A stretch of DNA of 64,000 nt from an uncultured Adlercreutzia sp. (lineage in GTDB: Bacteria; Actinomycetota; Coriobacteriia; Coriobacteriales; Eggerthellaceae): positions 62,001 to 126,000 of the forward strand of contig CAJUSP010000001.1 of assembly GCA_910589165.1 (NCBI GenBank), in the 5' to 3' direction. Each line of letters begins with the position of its first letter. Position 1 is the first letter of the stretch. Under the pieces are notes generated by a model. That model was not told the DNA's origin and made no database searches. It worked only from the letters and a program-made list of their open reading frames with translations. A program made the position numbers and the translations under genes. This document shows positions 50,528 through 59,228 of this stretch, piece after piece.

Positions 50528-52081
50528 ATGAAGGCAGAAAAGGAGTTGCGCCAGCCCTCCCCGAGGAAGGGGTGGCGGCGTCGGGTGCTGATGGCGGTGT
50601 TCGCCGGGTGCCTGGCCGTGGGGCTGTTCGCGGCGGCGGGCTGTCAGCCGACGGCTACAGAGCCGACCGACGCGGAGACGGAGTTGGCCGATACGGGCAC
50701 CGACCCGTTGGCGGTCACCGATTTCTACACCATGAATGCCGGCGATTTCACCAATACCGATGGTTTCAATGGGCGCAACATGAACGACGGCAATCGCGGA
50801 TGCACGTCGTGCCATTCCGATTTGTGGTCGACGATCAGCGGCGATGTGGCGCCTATCCAGCATGTGCTTGCCAGCGCTCCGGGTTACGGAAAGTCCTACG
50901 GCTGGACCGACTGCACCACGTGCCATACGTTCAATGCAGCTTTGGGCGCCCCGCGTCTGGACGACCGCATTCACAATACTCACTACGCGAGCGCTACGTT
51001 CGTGGAGTCGGAGCACGGCAACTGCTTCAGCTGCCACGACACCGACGCCGAGGGCAAGTGGGTCATGTACGACGAGTTCAAGTACACGGCCCAAGCGAGC
51101 GGCTATGTCGATGCGGCCGATGCCAAGCTCGACAACTGGCTGCGCCTGCGCGGCCGTTCGGCCCACAGCGCCAACGAGGTGGTTATCGAGTCGGAGCCGA
51201 AGATTGACGTCGAGCTGTCTCAGCCGGTGACCGACGAGGCCGATATGTACGTGGCCAACAACTACGTCGTGCCGGAGCTTTCCGCCGACACCTACACGCT
51301 TTCCGTGACGGGTGTGAACAACGAGCGCACGTTCACGCTGGACGACCTGAAGGCGCTGCCCCAGACCGAGATGACGGTGACGCAGGACTGCTTCACCAAC
51401 GCGAACAACAGCGTGCTCATCGGCAACATTCCGGTTAAGGGCGTGCTGCTGAAGGACCTCATCGATGCCTGCGGCGGCCTGAAAGACGGCATGACCACGC
51501 TTTCCAATCATGGCGCCGACGAGTGGGGCCATCGCAACGACGTGAACTTCCTTATCGAGCAGAACGCCATCATCGCGCTGGAGTACTGGGGCCACGAGCT
51601 GACGGTGAACCAGGGCTACCCGGTGACCTTCGTGCTGCCGGGCGTGAGCGGCCTTATGTGGGATAAGTGGGTGGTCTCCATGGAGTTCACCGACGAAGAC
51701 CCCGACAACAACCCGTGGATCCTCTATGACGTGGTGGGCATGAAGCGTCAGTTCCAGGGCACTATTTGCGCTGGTTGGCTGACGCCGGTGAAGGATGGCA
51801 CTGAGGTGAAGGTGGGCGACGCGGTTCCGGTGAACGGCTACGCGTATCTTGACAACTACATGGGCCACAGCCTCTCCGAGATTGCCTTCAGCGCCGACTA
51901 CGGCAACACCTGGACGACCGTTGCCGTTCCCGAGAACTTCGACCAGAAGCAGTGGACCTACTTCGAGGGCACCTGGACGCCTGAGGAGGCCGGCACCTAC
52001 GTCTTGCAGGTGAAGGCCATCGATGCGGCCGGTTCCGAGCAGTATGTGCCCGCATCGGTCATCGTGAAGGTGACCGAGTAG
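50528..52081 (+). CDS. Triheme cytochrome c/molybdopterin-domain lipoprotein (2)
   Basis: A 517-residue paralog of the 45848 product: lipobox Cys39, hemes at 92-96 (CTSCH), 129-133 (CTTCH) and 166-170 (CFSCH), and a molybdopterin domain from about 245 (TYTLSVTGVNNERTFTLDDLKALPQTEM, with Cys in VTQDCFTNANNSV). A dimerisation Ig-like domain ends it (FSADYGNTWTTV). An in-frame region upstream was rejected because it lacks a signal peptide. The ATG follows AGAGAGGAGATGCG. The secreted partner follows by 36 bp. Confidence 0.85.
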   Translation: MKAEKELRQPSPRKGWRRRVLMAVFAGCLAVGLFAAAGCQPTATEPTDAETELADTGTDPLAVTDFYTMNAGDFTNTDGFNGRNMNDGNRGCTSCHSDLWSTISGDVAPIQHVLASAPGYGKSYGWTDCTTCHTFNAALGAPRLDDRIHNTHYASATFVESEHGNCFSCHDTDAEGKWVMYDEFKYTAQASGYVDAADAKLDNWLRLRGRSAHSANEVVIESEPKIDVELSQPVTDEADMYVANNYVVPELSADTYTLSVTGVNNERTFTLDDLKALPQTEMTVTQDCFTNANNSVLIGNIPVKGVLLKDLIDACGGLKDGMTTLSNHGADEWGHRNDVNFLIEQNAIIALEYWGHELTVNQGYPVTFVLPGVSGLMWDKWVVSMEFTDEDPDNNPWILYDVVGMKRQFQGTICAGWLTPVKDGTEVKVGDAVPVNGYAYLDNYMGHSLSEIAFSADYGNTWTTVAVPENFDQKQWTYFEGTWTPEEAGTYVLQVKAIDAAGSEQYVPASVIVKVTE

Positions 52082-52117
52082 CCCGCGTGTCGCGGAGACT
52101 GGAAAGGAGTTATGGAA

Positions 52118-52633
52118 ATGGATGCGAAGAAAACGTTGAAGACGGCGGGCTCGGTTGCCGGAGCCGCCGTGATGATGGGCGGCACGCTGATGCTGACCCC
52201 CATGGCTGCCCTTGCCTTGGACGCCGATGCGCCGACGGTTCCCGCTCAGGAGGCGGCGGCCGAGCAGGACGCGACCATTGCTGAGCAGGATGTTGCGCCG
52301 GCGCGTGTTGAGGGCATGTTCGCCTTCAGCCAGGATGCCCTTACGTCCAACGGGGACATCGCGAGCCTCTTCAGCAAGGCGGCTGCTACGCTGTGCGAGG
52401 GGCTTCCGGTGTACGATACGGGGCTGTCGTGCGATGCCGTGCAGGTGACCAACGTGGATGCCAACACGGTATGCGAGGCCACCATTGAGGAGCTGACCGA
52501 GCAGACCGATGTGGAGAACCTGGTCATCGGCTGCGCGTGCTCGTCGAATATGCCCGGTGGCGGCGCCATTGCCAATGCCGAGGTGTCGGGTATTCCCGTA
52601 GCCGCCGTGGCGGCTCTGGTGGCAGCGTTCTAA
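52118..52633 (+). CDS. Small secreted Cys-containing protein, partner of cytochrome 2
   Basis: A 171-residue paralog of the 47496 product. It has a signal peptide (about 1-35), Cys93, Cys105, Cys119, Cys139 and Cys141, and the shared motif GCACSSNMPGGGAIANAEVSG, followed by a hydrophobic C-terminal tail. The second ATG is preferred because the AGGAG site is only 2 bp from the first. Retention of the pair in both modules argues that it works with the cytochrome. Confidence 0.75.
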   Translation: MDAKKTLKTAGSVAGAAVMMGGTLMLTPMAALALDADAPTVPAQEAAAEQDATIAEQDVAPARVEGMFAFSQDALTSNGDIASLFSKAAATLCEGLPVYDTGLSCDAVQVTNVDANTVCEATIEELTEQTDVENLVIGCACSSNMPGGGAIANAEVSGIPVAAVAALVAAF

Positions 52634-52661
52634 AGGAAGCCGCTAGTTATACATGCCTGAA

Positions 52662-52697
52662 GAAGCGCGCCCGCGGATTACGGGCGCGCTTCTTGTG
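52662..52697 (+). terminator. Terminator after module 2
   Basis: Perfect 12-bp stem gaagcgcgcccg / cgggcgcgcttc with a 7-base loop and a TTGTGT tail. It ends the second cytochrome/secreted protein unit. Confidence 0.8.
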
Positions 52698-52710
52698 TGC
52701 AGGACGGATT

Positions 52711-52763
52711 GGTTGCGGCGATTGGCCGCAACCGACCGCAATCGACCGCAAATGATCGCAAGC
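52711..52763. repeat. Inverted repeat plus short tandem repeats between convergent genes
   Basis: ggttgcgg / ccgcaacc (52711-52733), then three 10-bp units of the form ga(c/t)cgcaa(n)2 (52734-52763). It lies between the secreted protein gene and menF. Possibly terminator and protein-binding array. Confidence 0.5.
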
Positions 52764-52786
52764 GTCTCTTTGATACTGAAGTGGCC

Positions 52787-54058
52787 CTAGCTGCCGAAGG
52801 CGGACAGGATGGTGCGGAGCTTGAGGTTGATCTCCTCGTATTCGGCATCCGTGTCGCTTTCGGCCACGATGCCGCAGCCGCCGTACACGTAGCCCATCTC
52901 GCCGTCGAACACGCCGGTGCGCAGGGCCACGGAGAACTCGCCGTCGCCGGCGCCGTCCACGAAGCCGCAGGCCCCGGCGTAGAAGCCGCGGTTGTAGGGT
53001 TCGATGGCGCGCAGGAGCATCTTCGCCTCGCCGACGGGCGTGCCGGCTACAGCGGGGGTGGGGTGCAAATCTTCCATGAGGTCGACCAGGGTCACGCCCT
53101 CAAGCGCCCGGGCACGGGCGGGGGTGAACAGGTGCTGCACGTGGGCGAGCCGCATGATCTCGGGGGTGGCGGGAACGTCGACGTCGTAGCAGACGCGTTC
53201 GAGCACGCTGCGAATGAGCTGCACCACGTAGTCGTGCTCGGCACGGTTCTTCTCGTCGGCCATGAGCGCCGCCGCCAGCGCGTCGGACTCGGCGGGGGTC
53301 GCGCCTGCGGGGCAGGTGCCGGCCAGACACATCGATTCCACGTTCTCGCCGCGCTTGCGTACGAGCAGTTCGGGCGTGCAGCCGCAGAAGAACACGTCGG
53401 CGTAGCGGTACAGCAGCACGGTGCCCCGCGCGTCGCCGTCGATGAGGTTCACCAGCAGGTCTTTCGATGAGAAGGGGTGCGCCGCCTGCACGCGCAGCCG
53501 TCGCGAGAGCACCACCTTGCTCACGCGCCCGGCCGCGATAGCCGCAAGCGCCGCGTCCATTTCCCCGTTCCACGCCTCACGGGAGTCGGGCTCAAGGGTG
53601 TAGGGGATGGCCACGGTCTGGCGCACCGGGGCCTCGGCGATCATGCGGGTGAAGCGCTCGACGCGCCCGGGGTACACCGGCCCCAGCGAGTTCACCTGCA
53701 GAAAGCGCCCGCGCTCGTTCTCGATGAGCACGATTTCCGGCAGCATGAAGCGCAGCCGCGGAAACGATGCCATCAGCTCGTCGGCCGGGGCGGGGTTGGT
53801 GGCGTCGAAGCGGTTGAGCGAGAAGAACACCGGCGGCTGATCGGCGCCGGCTTCCCCGACGAAGTGCGCGCCGCTGCCGGCCTCCCACTCCACGTCGCGC
53901 AGGCTCGGCAGGGCGATACAGCGGCCGAGGCCCAGGTAGCGGCAGGCGCGCGCCTTGTCGTAGTAGACGAACTGGTCGGTGAACCCTTTCTGCAGCCAGC
54001 AGAAGGCATCGACGATATCGCCCTCGATGGGCACGTTGCAGGTGTAAATTCGCGTCAT
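52787..54058 (-). CDS. menF: Isochorismate synthase
   Basis: A 423-residue chorismate-binding enzyme. Its C-terminal catalytic part has KVVLSRRLRV, FCGCTPELLVRKRGENVESMCLAGTCPAG, HPTPAVAGTPVGEA and YAGACGFVDGAGDGEFSVALRTG, which fit MenF/EntC-type isochorismate synthases. It feeds MenD, divergent and next door. Start at 54058 is the most likely of several in-frame Mets, but no site is strong. Confidence 0.88.
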   Translation of the reverse strand: MTRIYTCNVPIEGDIVDAFCWLQKGFTDQFVYYDKARACRYLGLGRCIALPSLRDVEWEAGSGAHFVGEAGADQPPVFFSLNRFDATNPAPADELMASFPRLRFMLPEIVLIENERGRFLQVNSLGPVYPGRVERFTRMIAEAPVRQTVAIPYTLEPDSREAWNGEMDAALAAIAAGRVSKVVLSRRLRVQAAHPFSSKDLLVNLIDGDARGTVLLYRYADVFFCGCTPELLVRKRGENVESMCLAGTCPAGATPAESDALAAALMADEKNRAEHDYVVQLIRSVLERVCYDVDVPATPEIMRLAHVQHLFTPARARALEGVTLVDLMEDLHPTPAVAGTPVGEAKMLLRAIEPYNRGFYAGACGFVDGAGDGEFSVALRTGVFDGEMGYVYGGCGIVAESDTDAEYEEINLKLRTILSAFGS

Positions 54059-54215
54059 GGGCTGGCCTCGCTCACCGGCCGCTTGGGCCATCATCGTTCG
54101 TTGGCGAAATTCTACCATCCTGCCCTGGAGTTAGGATGCTCTGTTCGCGCGATGGTGCCGACGCGGGGTGCTTCGCGGTATGATGGAGGCAGCATTTTCG
54201 CGAAAGGAAGCATTC

Positions 54216-56237
54216 GTGGCAACAACTACTTCCCAACAGGATACGGCGCTGTTTGTGGCGGCGTTTTTCGACGAGCTTACGCGCTGGGGCGTGCGCGATG
54301 TGGTGGTGAGCCCCGGGTCGCGTTCGACGGCCCTGGCCATGGCGGCCTTCGAGCTGTCCTGCCGCCGTCCCGACGCGCTGCGGGTGTTCGTGGATATCGA
54401 CGAGCGCGGCGCGTCGTTTCTGGGGCTGGGCATGGCGAAGGCATCCGGCCGCCCCGTGGCGCTCGTGTGCACCTCGGGCACGGCCCTAGCGAACTACTAC
54501 CCGGCGGTCATCGAGGCGGAAACGTCGCGCGTGCCGCTCATCGTGCTTTCCGGCGATAGGCCCCCGCAGCTGCAGGGCCTGGGCGCCCCACAGACCACCG
54601 ACCAGCTGAAGGCCTACGGCGGCCACGTGCGGGCCTTCCGCGCCATGCCGCTGCCCGGCGGCCGCGATAGCGACATCGCCTTCGCCCGTCAGGCGGCCCG
54701 CGAGGCCTGTCTGGCGGCTTTGGGGCCGGCGGCCACGCTGGTGCCGGGCGCATCCGACGAGCCGGCGCCGGTCACGGGCAACCCGGAGGCCGATGCGTAC
54801 CTGGCCTCGCTGGATGCGGCGGCCTTGAACTATGACCCGAACCTGCAGGTGGCCTCGCGCGCGTCGTCCCACGCGGCCGGTCCCGTGCACCTGAACTTCC
54901 CCTTCGATGCCCCGCTGAAGCCCGATTTCGAAGGGGCCGATGTGCAGGCGGCCCTGCGCGGCGCCCGCGATTGCTTCGGTGTAGGAGCGCGCACCCTGCC
55001 GGCGCCGCGACGCAAGGGGGCTGAGGCGCCCGATGCCGATGCCGCCCCCACGCTGCCGACGGTCGGTCCGCTGCTGGGGCCTGCGGGCCAGCTGCCGCCG
55101 GCTGCCGTGGCCTCCCTGGAGGATGTGTGGCACAAGCGGCCGACGCTGGTGCTGGTGGGCGAGGGCGCCTGCGCCACCTTGGCCGAGGCCGAGGAGATTG
55201 TCGCCTGGGCGCGCCGCCGTAACTTCCCCCTTCTGGCCGACCCCCTTTCCGGCCTGCGCGCGGTGGACGACCCGCTGGTCATCGACAACTACGACAACCT
55301 CTGCCGTCGCGGCGCCTGCCCGCGCCCCGAGGTGGTCATCCGCTTCGGCCGCTACCCCGTGTCGAAGAGCGCCACGGCCTTCCTGGAGAAGGGCCGCCCC
55401 GTCTCCATCGTGGTGGACGTGGCCGAAACCCGCGACTTCAACCTGTCCACGGACTTGTTCGTGGGCACCACGCCCCTCGGCTTCGTGCGCAGCCCGTGGC
55501 ACACCGAGGGCCGCAAGGTGCAGCGCGCCTTCGCCGAGGAATGGGTGACGGCCAACGACGAGGCGCGCCGCCGCATTCTCGCCGTCGTACCCGAGACGGC
55601 CGAGCACCCCGTGGAAGGCGCCTTCGTGCGCACACTGCTGGAGCTTATCCCCGAGGGGTCGTGCCTGTTCTCGGCCAATTCCATGGCCATCCGCGCGTTG
55701 GACACGTTCTACCTGAAGGACGGCAAACCCATCGCCGTTATGGCCAACCGCGGGCAGAACGGCATCGACGGCGTGGTGTCCACGGCCATCGGCGCGGCCC
55801 AGCATTTCACGCAGACTACGTTCCTCACTGGCGACTTCACCATGCTGCACGACCTGAACGCCCTTGCTCTGCAGCGCGAGATTCTGAAGGAACACGGGCC
55901 AGCGAAGAAGGGGCGCCACGGCGCCGATGACGGTGCGCCCGATGCGCCCGTGCCCTCCATCGTCATCGTGCTGCTGAACAACAACGGGGGTGCCATCTTC
56001 GACATGCTGCCCCAGGCTTCCGACGACCCCTATTTCGAGCGGTTGTTCCTGGCGCCGCAGGATGTGGATTTCCAAGCCGCTGCCGACGCGTTCATGGTGC
56101 CCTCGGCCCGCGTGAACACGCTTTCCGCCTTCCGCGAGGCCTACGCGGGGCTGCTGGGCAACCCGGGCCTGAACCTCATCGAGGTGCAGCTGCCCCTACG
56201 CGGCGTCCGCGACCGCTACGCGCCGTATCAGGCCTAA
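54216..56237 (+). CDS. menD: 2-succinyl-5-enolpyruvyl-6-hydroxy-3-cyclohexene-1-carboxylate synthase
   Basis: A 673-residue ThDP enzyme condensing isochorismate with 2-oxoglutarate. It has VVSPGSRSTALA at the N-terminus, FVDIDERGASFLGLGMAKASGRPVALVCTSGTA, and the ThDP motif GDFTMLHDLNAL...LLNNNGGAIFDMLPQ. It is longer than the ~556-residue E. coli enzyme because of Ala/Pro-rich inserts near 265-300 and 565-580. GTG start with a GAAAGGAAGC site. menH abuts. Confidence 0.93.
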   Translation: MATTTSQQDTALFVAAFFDELTRWGVRDVVVSPGSRSTALAMAAFELSCRRPDALRVFVDIDERGASFLGLGMAKASGRPVALVCTSGTALANYYPAVIEAETSRVPLIVLSGDRPPQLQGLGAPQTTDQLKAYGGHVRAFRAMPLPGGRDSDIAFARQAAREACLAALGPAATLVPGASDEPAPVTGNPEADAYLASLDAAALNYDPNLQVASRASSHAAGPVHLNFPFDAPLKPDFEGADVQAALRGARDCFGVGARTLPAPRRKGAEAPDADAAPTLPTVGPLLGPAGQLPPAAVASLEDVWHKRPTLVLVGEGACATLAEAEEIVAWARRRNFPLLADPLSGLRAVDDPLVIDNYDNLCRRGACPRPEVVIRFGRYPVSKSATAFLEKGRPVSIVVDVAETRDFNLSTDLFVGTTPLGFVRSPWHTEGRKVQRAFAEEWVTANDEARRRILAVVPETAEHPVEGAFVRTLLELIPEGSCLFSANSMAIRALDTFYLKDGKPIAVMANRGQNGIDGVVSTAIGAAQHFTQTTFLTGDFTMLHDLNALALQREILKEHGPAKKGRHGADDGAPDAPVPSIVIVLLNNNGGAIFDMLPQASDDPYFERLFLAPQDVDFQAAADAFMVPSARVNTLSAFREAYAGLLGNPGLNLIEVQLPLRGVRDRYAPYQA

Positions 56238-56238
56238 G

Positions 56239-57009
56239 ATGGCGGTGCCAGTCATCCTGCTGCACGGCTTTGCCCAGACGCCCGCGTCGTGGAATGAGGT
56301 GTCAGCAGCTTTGCAAGAGAGGGGCCATCGCGTTTGCGCCGTGGATTTGCTGGGAAGTGTAAGGCCAGGCTTTGGGGGAACACCTTGTGAGCGGGCCTCC
56401 ATGGCGGGCATCTGCGCACACGTGGCTGATCTGGTGCGGCATATCGCGGCGGGGGAGGGCGCGCCGGTGCTGGTCGGCTATTCCATGGGCGGGCGCTTGG
56501 CGGCGGAAACCCTCGTGCGGCATCCCGGCCTTCCCCTGGCGTCCTTCGTGCTGGAAAGCGCCGGGCTGGGGCCTGCCGACGAAGAGGCCCGGGCCGCCCT
56601 CGCGCAGCGCAACGGGGAATGGGCCGCGCGCCTGCGCACCGAGGGCGTGGAAACTTTCATGGACTGGTGGGAGACGCTGCCCCTGTTCGCCACCCAGCGC
56701 GACTTGCCCGCTGCGGTGCGCGCCGCCATCCGCGCCGAGCGTACGGCCAACGACGCCGAAACCCTCGCTCGCGTTCTCGAGGCCTGGGGCGCCCAGCGCC
56801 AAGCCGCAGAATCCGACACCCTGGCAGCCCTGGTACGCGCCCGCGATGCTGGCACTCCGGTGCTCTATGTTGCCGGCGAGCGCGACACGAAGTACTGCGC
56901 CGCCGCCGACCGCGTTCGCGCCGCCGGCCTCCCTACGGCCGTCATTCCCAGCACCGGCCACAACGTGCACTTGGAGCGTCCCGACGCATTCTGTGCCGCC
57001 TTGGCGTAA
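56239..57009 (+). CDS. menH: SHCHC synthase-like alpha/beta hydrolase
   Basis: A 256-residue alpha/beta hydrolase: oxyanion HGFAQTPASW, nucleophile elbow VGYSMGGRLA (Ser), catalytic His in GHNVHLERPDAF. Position directly after menD, 1 bp from its stop, indicates MenH, which removes pyruvate from the MenD product. Only menF, D and H of the pathway are in the window. Confidence 0.88.
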   Translation: MAVPVILLHGFAQTPASWNEVSAALQERGHRVCAVDLLGSVRPGFGGTPCERASMAGICAHVADLVRHIAAGEGAPVLVGYSMGGRLAAETLVRHPGLPLASFVLESAGLGPADEEARAALAQRNGEWAARLRTEGVETFMDWWETLPLFATQRDLPAAVRAAIRAERTANDAETLARVLEAWGAQRQAAESDTLAALVRARDAGTPVLYVAGERDTKYCAAADRVRAAGLPTAVIPSTGHNVHLERPDAFCAALA

Positions 57010-57017
57010 ATTATGAC

Positions 57018-57045
57018 TTGCGCCCTCTCTTTATTGTGCTAAAGT
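57018..57045 (+). promoter_or_regulatory. Promoter of the small transcription unit
   Basis: TTGCGC (57018-57023), a 16-bp spacer and TAAAGT (57040-57045). The expected +1 falls at or next to the ATG at 57053, so the message could be leaderless. Confidence 0.6.
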
Positions 57046-57052
57046 GTCGGCC

Positions 57053-57280
57053 ATGGTTAACGCGATGGGACATAACGTCAACAACGGCGAGGCGGCCTGT
57101 GCCGTCATGAGCGCCCGTTGGGCCGAGCAGTGCTGCTGCGGCGCGGCCGAGCGTGCCCTCATGAGCGCGCACAAGGCGGCGCAGTGTATCGCCGAGGCCG
57201 CTCGCGCCGTGGCCAGCCAGCACCTGGCCCAGCAGTCCCAGCGCGCTACCTCCCCACAATTCGAGTTCCGATACCAATAG
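57053..57280 (+). CDS. Small Ala/Cys-rich ORF, possibly leaderless
   Basis: A 75-residue frame with a Cys-Cys-Cys stretch and two internal copies of Met-Ser-Ala (AACAVMSARWAEQCCC... ERALMSAHKAAQC). It lies exactly between a promoter 8 bp upstream and a strong terminator at its stop codon. It may encode a small metal- or disulfide-binding protein, or the transcript may act as a small RNA. No family is recognised. High GC means the frame could be open by chance. Confidence 0.4.
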   Translation: MVNAMGHNVNNGEAACAVMSARWAEQCCCGAAERALMSAHKAAQCIAEAARAVASQHLAQQSQRATSPQFEFRYQ

Positions 57281-57311
57281 CACACGGGTTTTCGCCCGTG
57301 GCTATTTTTTT
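57278..57311 (+). terminator. Terminator of the small transcription unit
   Basis: Stem based on cacggg / cccgtg extended by TAGC / GCTA with one bulge, loop TTTTCG, then T7. It begins on the stop codon of the small frame. Confidence 0.9.
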
Positions 57312-57457
57312 GTAGCCGCCGGCGAAAAGTCGTGTGCGCCAGAGGTGTCGGCTCTAAGGGGCCGAAGGCGGCAGGAGCCTTCCTGCCGCGCCGCATGGCC
57401 GCCTGCCATCGGGCAGCCATGCGGGTTAGTATCCGCGCGACGAAGAAGGAAACGAAC

Positions 57458-59038
57458 ATGATCGCGAAAATTCTCCTAGTAATCGCCTTTGTGGCGGTGG
57501 CCGTGGCGGTGGGCCTGTACTGCCGCAAGCACACGGGCACCGTCGACGGCTTCATTCTGGGCGGCCGCAACGTCGGCCCGTGGATGAGCGCCTTCGCCTA
57601 CGGCACGAGCTACTTCTCGGCTGTGGTGTTTGTGGGCTACGCCGGCCAGTTCGGCTTCAAGTACGGCATCTCGGCTACCTGGGCCGGCATCGGCAACGCC
57701 ATTCTGGGCTCGCTGCTCGCCTGGTGGGTGCTCGGCCCCCGCACCCGCGAGATCACCCACCGCCTGAAGGCCTCCACCATGCCGGAGTTCTTCGGCAAGC
57801 GCTACGATTCGCGCGCCCTGCGCATTGCGGCGGCAGCCATCATCTTCGTGTTCCTCATTCCCTACACGGCGTCGGTGTACAACGGCCTGTCTCGCCTGTT
57901 CGGCATGGCCTTCGCGCTGCCCTACGACGTATGCGTCATCGGCATGGCGGTGGTCACCTGCATCTACGTGGTGCTCGGCGGCTACATGGCCACGGTGATG
58001 AACGATTTCATCCAGGGCATCGTCATGCTGCTCGGCATCATCGCTGTCATTGTGGCGGTCATCATCAACAACGGCGGCTTCTCCGAGGCCATCATCTCGC
58101 TGTCGCAGATTCCCGCCGAGGGCTCGGCCATGCAGGGCCCCTTCGTCAGCTTCTTCGGTCCCGACCTGTTCAACCTGCTCGGCGTCGTCATTCTCACGTC
58201 GCTGGGCACCTGGGGCCTGCCGCAGATGGTGCAGAAGTTCTACGCCATTAAAACCGGCCCCGCCATCAAGCAGGGCGCTATCATCTCCACGGTGTTCGCC
58301 TTCGTGGTGGCCGGCGGCTCCTACTTCCTCGGTGGCTTCGGGCGCCTGTACGAGAGCCAGATCGAGTACGCTGCCAACGGCACCCCCATCTACGACTCCA
58401 TCATCCCGACGATGCTGTCCACCCTGCCCGACGTGCTTATCGGCCTGGTGATCGTGCTGGTGCTGTCGGCCTCTATGTCGACACTCAGCTCGCTCGTGCT
58501 CACGTCGTCCTCCACGCTGACCATCGACCTTATCAAGGGCAACTTCGTGAAGGACATGTCCGAGAAGAAGCAGCTGCTGTGGATGCGCGGCCTGCTGGTG
58601 GTGTTCATTGCCATCTCGGCGGTTATCGCGCTGTTCCAGTACCACTCCAGCGTGGTGTTCATCGCCCAGCTTATGGGCTACTCGTGGGGCGCGCTGGCCG
58701 GCTCGTTCCTCGGCCCCTTCCTGTGGGGCCTGTACTCCGGGCGCATTTCGAAGGCGTCGGTGTGGTGCTCGTTCGTGGTCGGCGTCGGCCTGACTGCGGT
58801 GAACATGGGCCTGGGCCTGGCCGGCGGCACGCCGCTTATCGCGAGCCCCATCAACTGCGGCGCGCTCTGCATGATCCTCTCGCTGATCATCGTGCCGGTG
58901 GTGAGCCTGTTCACGCCGGCGGTGCCGTTCCAAATTAAGGCGCCCACGCCGGAAAGCGCCATCGACCGCGAGTATGACCGCGAGCTCGAGCAGGAGATGG
59001 TCGAAAGCGCCAACGCCGGAGCCGCCGCCGACGTGTAG
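57458..59038 (+). CDS. Sodium:solute symporter (SSS family)
   Basis: A 526-residue protein with about 13 helices. It has GGRNVGPWMSAFAYGTSYFSAVVFVGYAGQ in the early helices, and GTWGLPQMVQKFYAIK, VLSASMSTLSSLVLTSSSTLTIDLIK near the Na+ site. It resembles PutP/PanF-type importers; the substrate cannot be read. The ATG follows AGAAGGAAACG and gives a normal N-terminal helix. Confidence 0.9.
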   Translation: MIAKILLVIAFVAVAVAVGLYCRKHTGTVDGFILGGRNVGPWMSAFAYGTSYFSAVVFVGYAGQFGFKYGISATWAGIGNAILGSLLAWWVLGPRTREITHRLKASTMPEFFGKRYDSRALRIAAAAIIFVFLIPYTASVYNGLSRLFGMAFALPYDVCVIGMAVVTCIYVVLGGYMATVMNDFIQGIVMLLGIIAVIVAVIINNGGFSEAIISLSQIPAEGSAMQGPFVSFFGPDLFNLLGVVILTSLGTWGLPQMVQKFYAIKTGPAIKQGAIISTVFAFVVAGGSYFLGGFGRLYESQIEYAANGTPIYDSIIPTMLSTLPDVLIGLVIVLVLSASMSTLSSLVLTSSSTLTIDLIKGNFVKDMSEKKQLLWMRGLLVVFIAISAVIALFQYHSSVVFIAQLMGYSWGALAGSFLGPFLWGLYSGRISKASVWCSFVVGVGLTAVNMGLGLAGGTPLIASPINCGALCMILSLIIVPVVSLFTPAVPFQIKAPTPESAIDREYDRELEQEMVESANAGAAADV

Positions 59039-59061
59039 GCGCGCGATTCTGCGCTTGTCAC

Positions 59062-59091
59062 AAGGGCCGATTCGTCGGCCCTTTTTCGTTT
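59062..59091 (+). terminator. Terminator after the SSS symporter
   Basis: Perfect 9-bp stem aagggccga / tcggccctt with a TTCG loop and T-rich tail. TATACT at 59162 is a possible -10 for the next gene. Confidence 0.9.
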
Positions 59092-59228
59092 TGGAGGGAA
59101 GGCCCGGTGAATTAGGCCGCCTTAAGCGCTTCTTCGTCGCCGAATTCCTTACTAACTCGGATATACTTAACCCCATCTGTAATCCGAGCGTGCGGCCACT
59201 GAGGAGGGGCGTGCGCGGAAGGAGTGTC

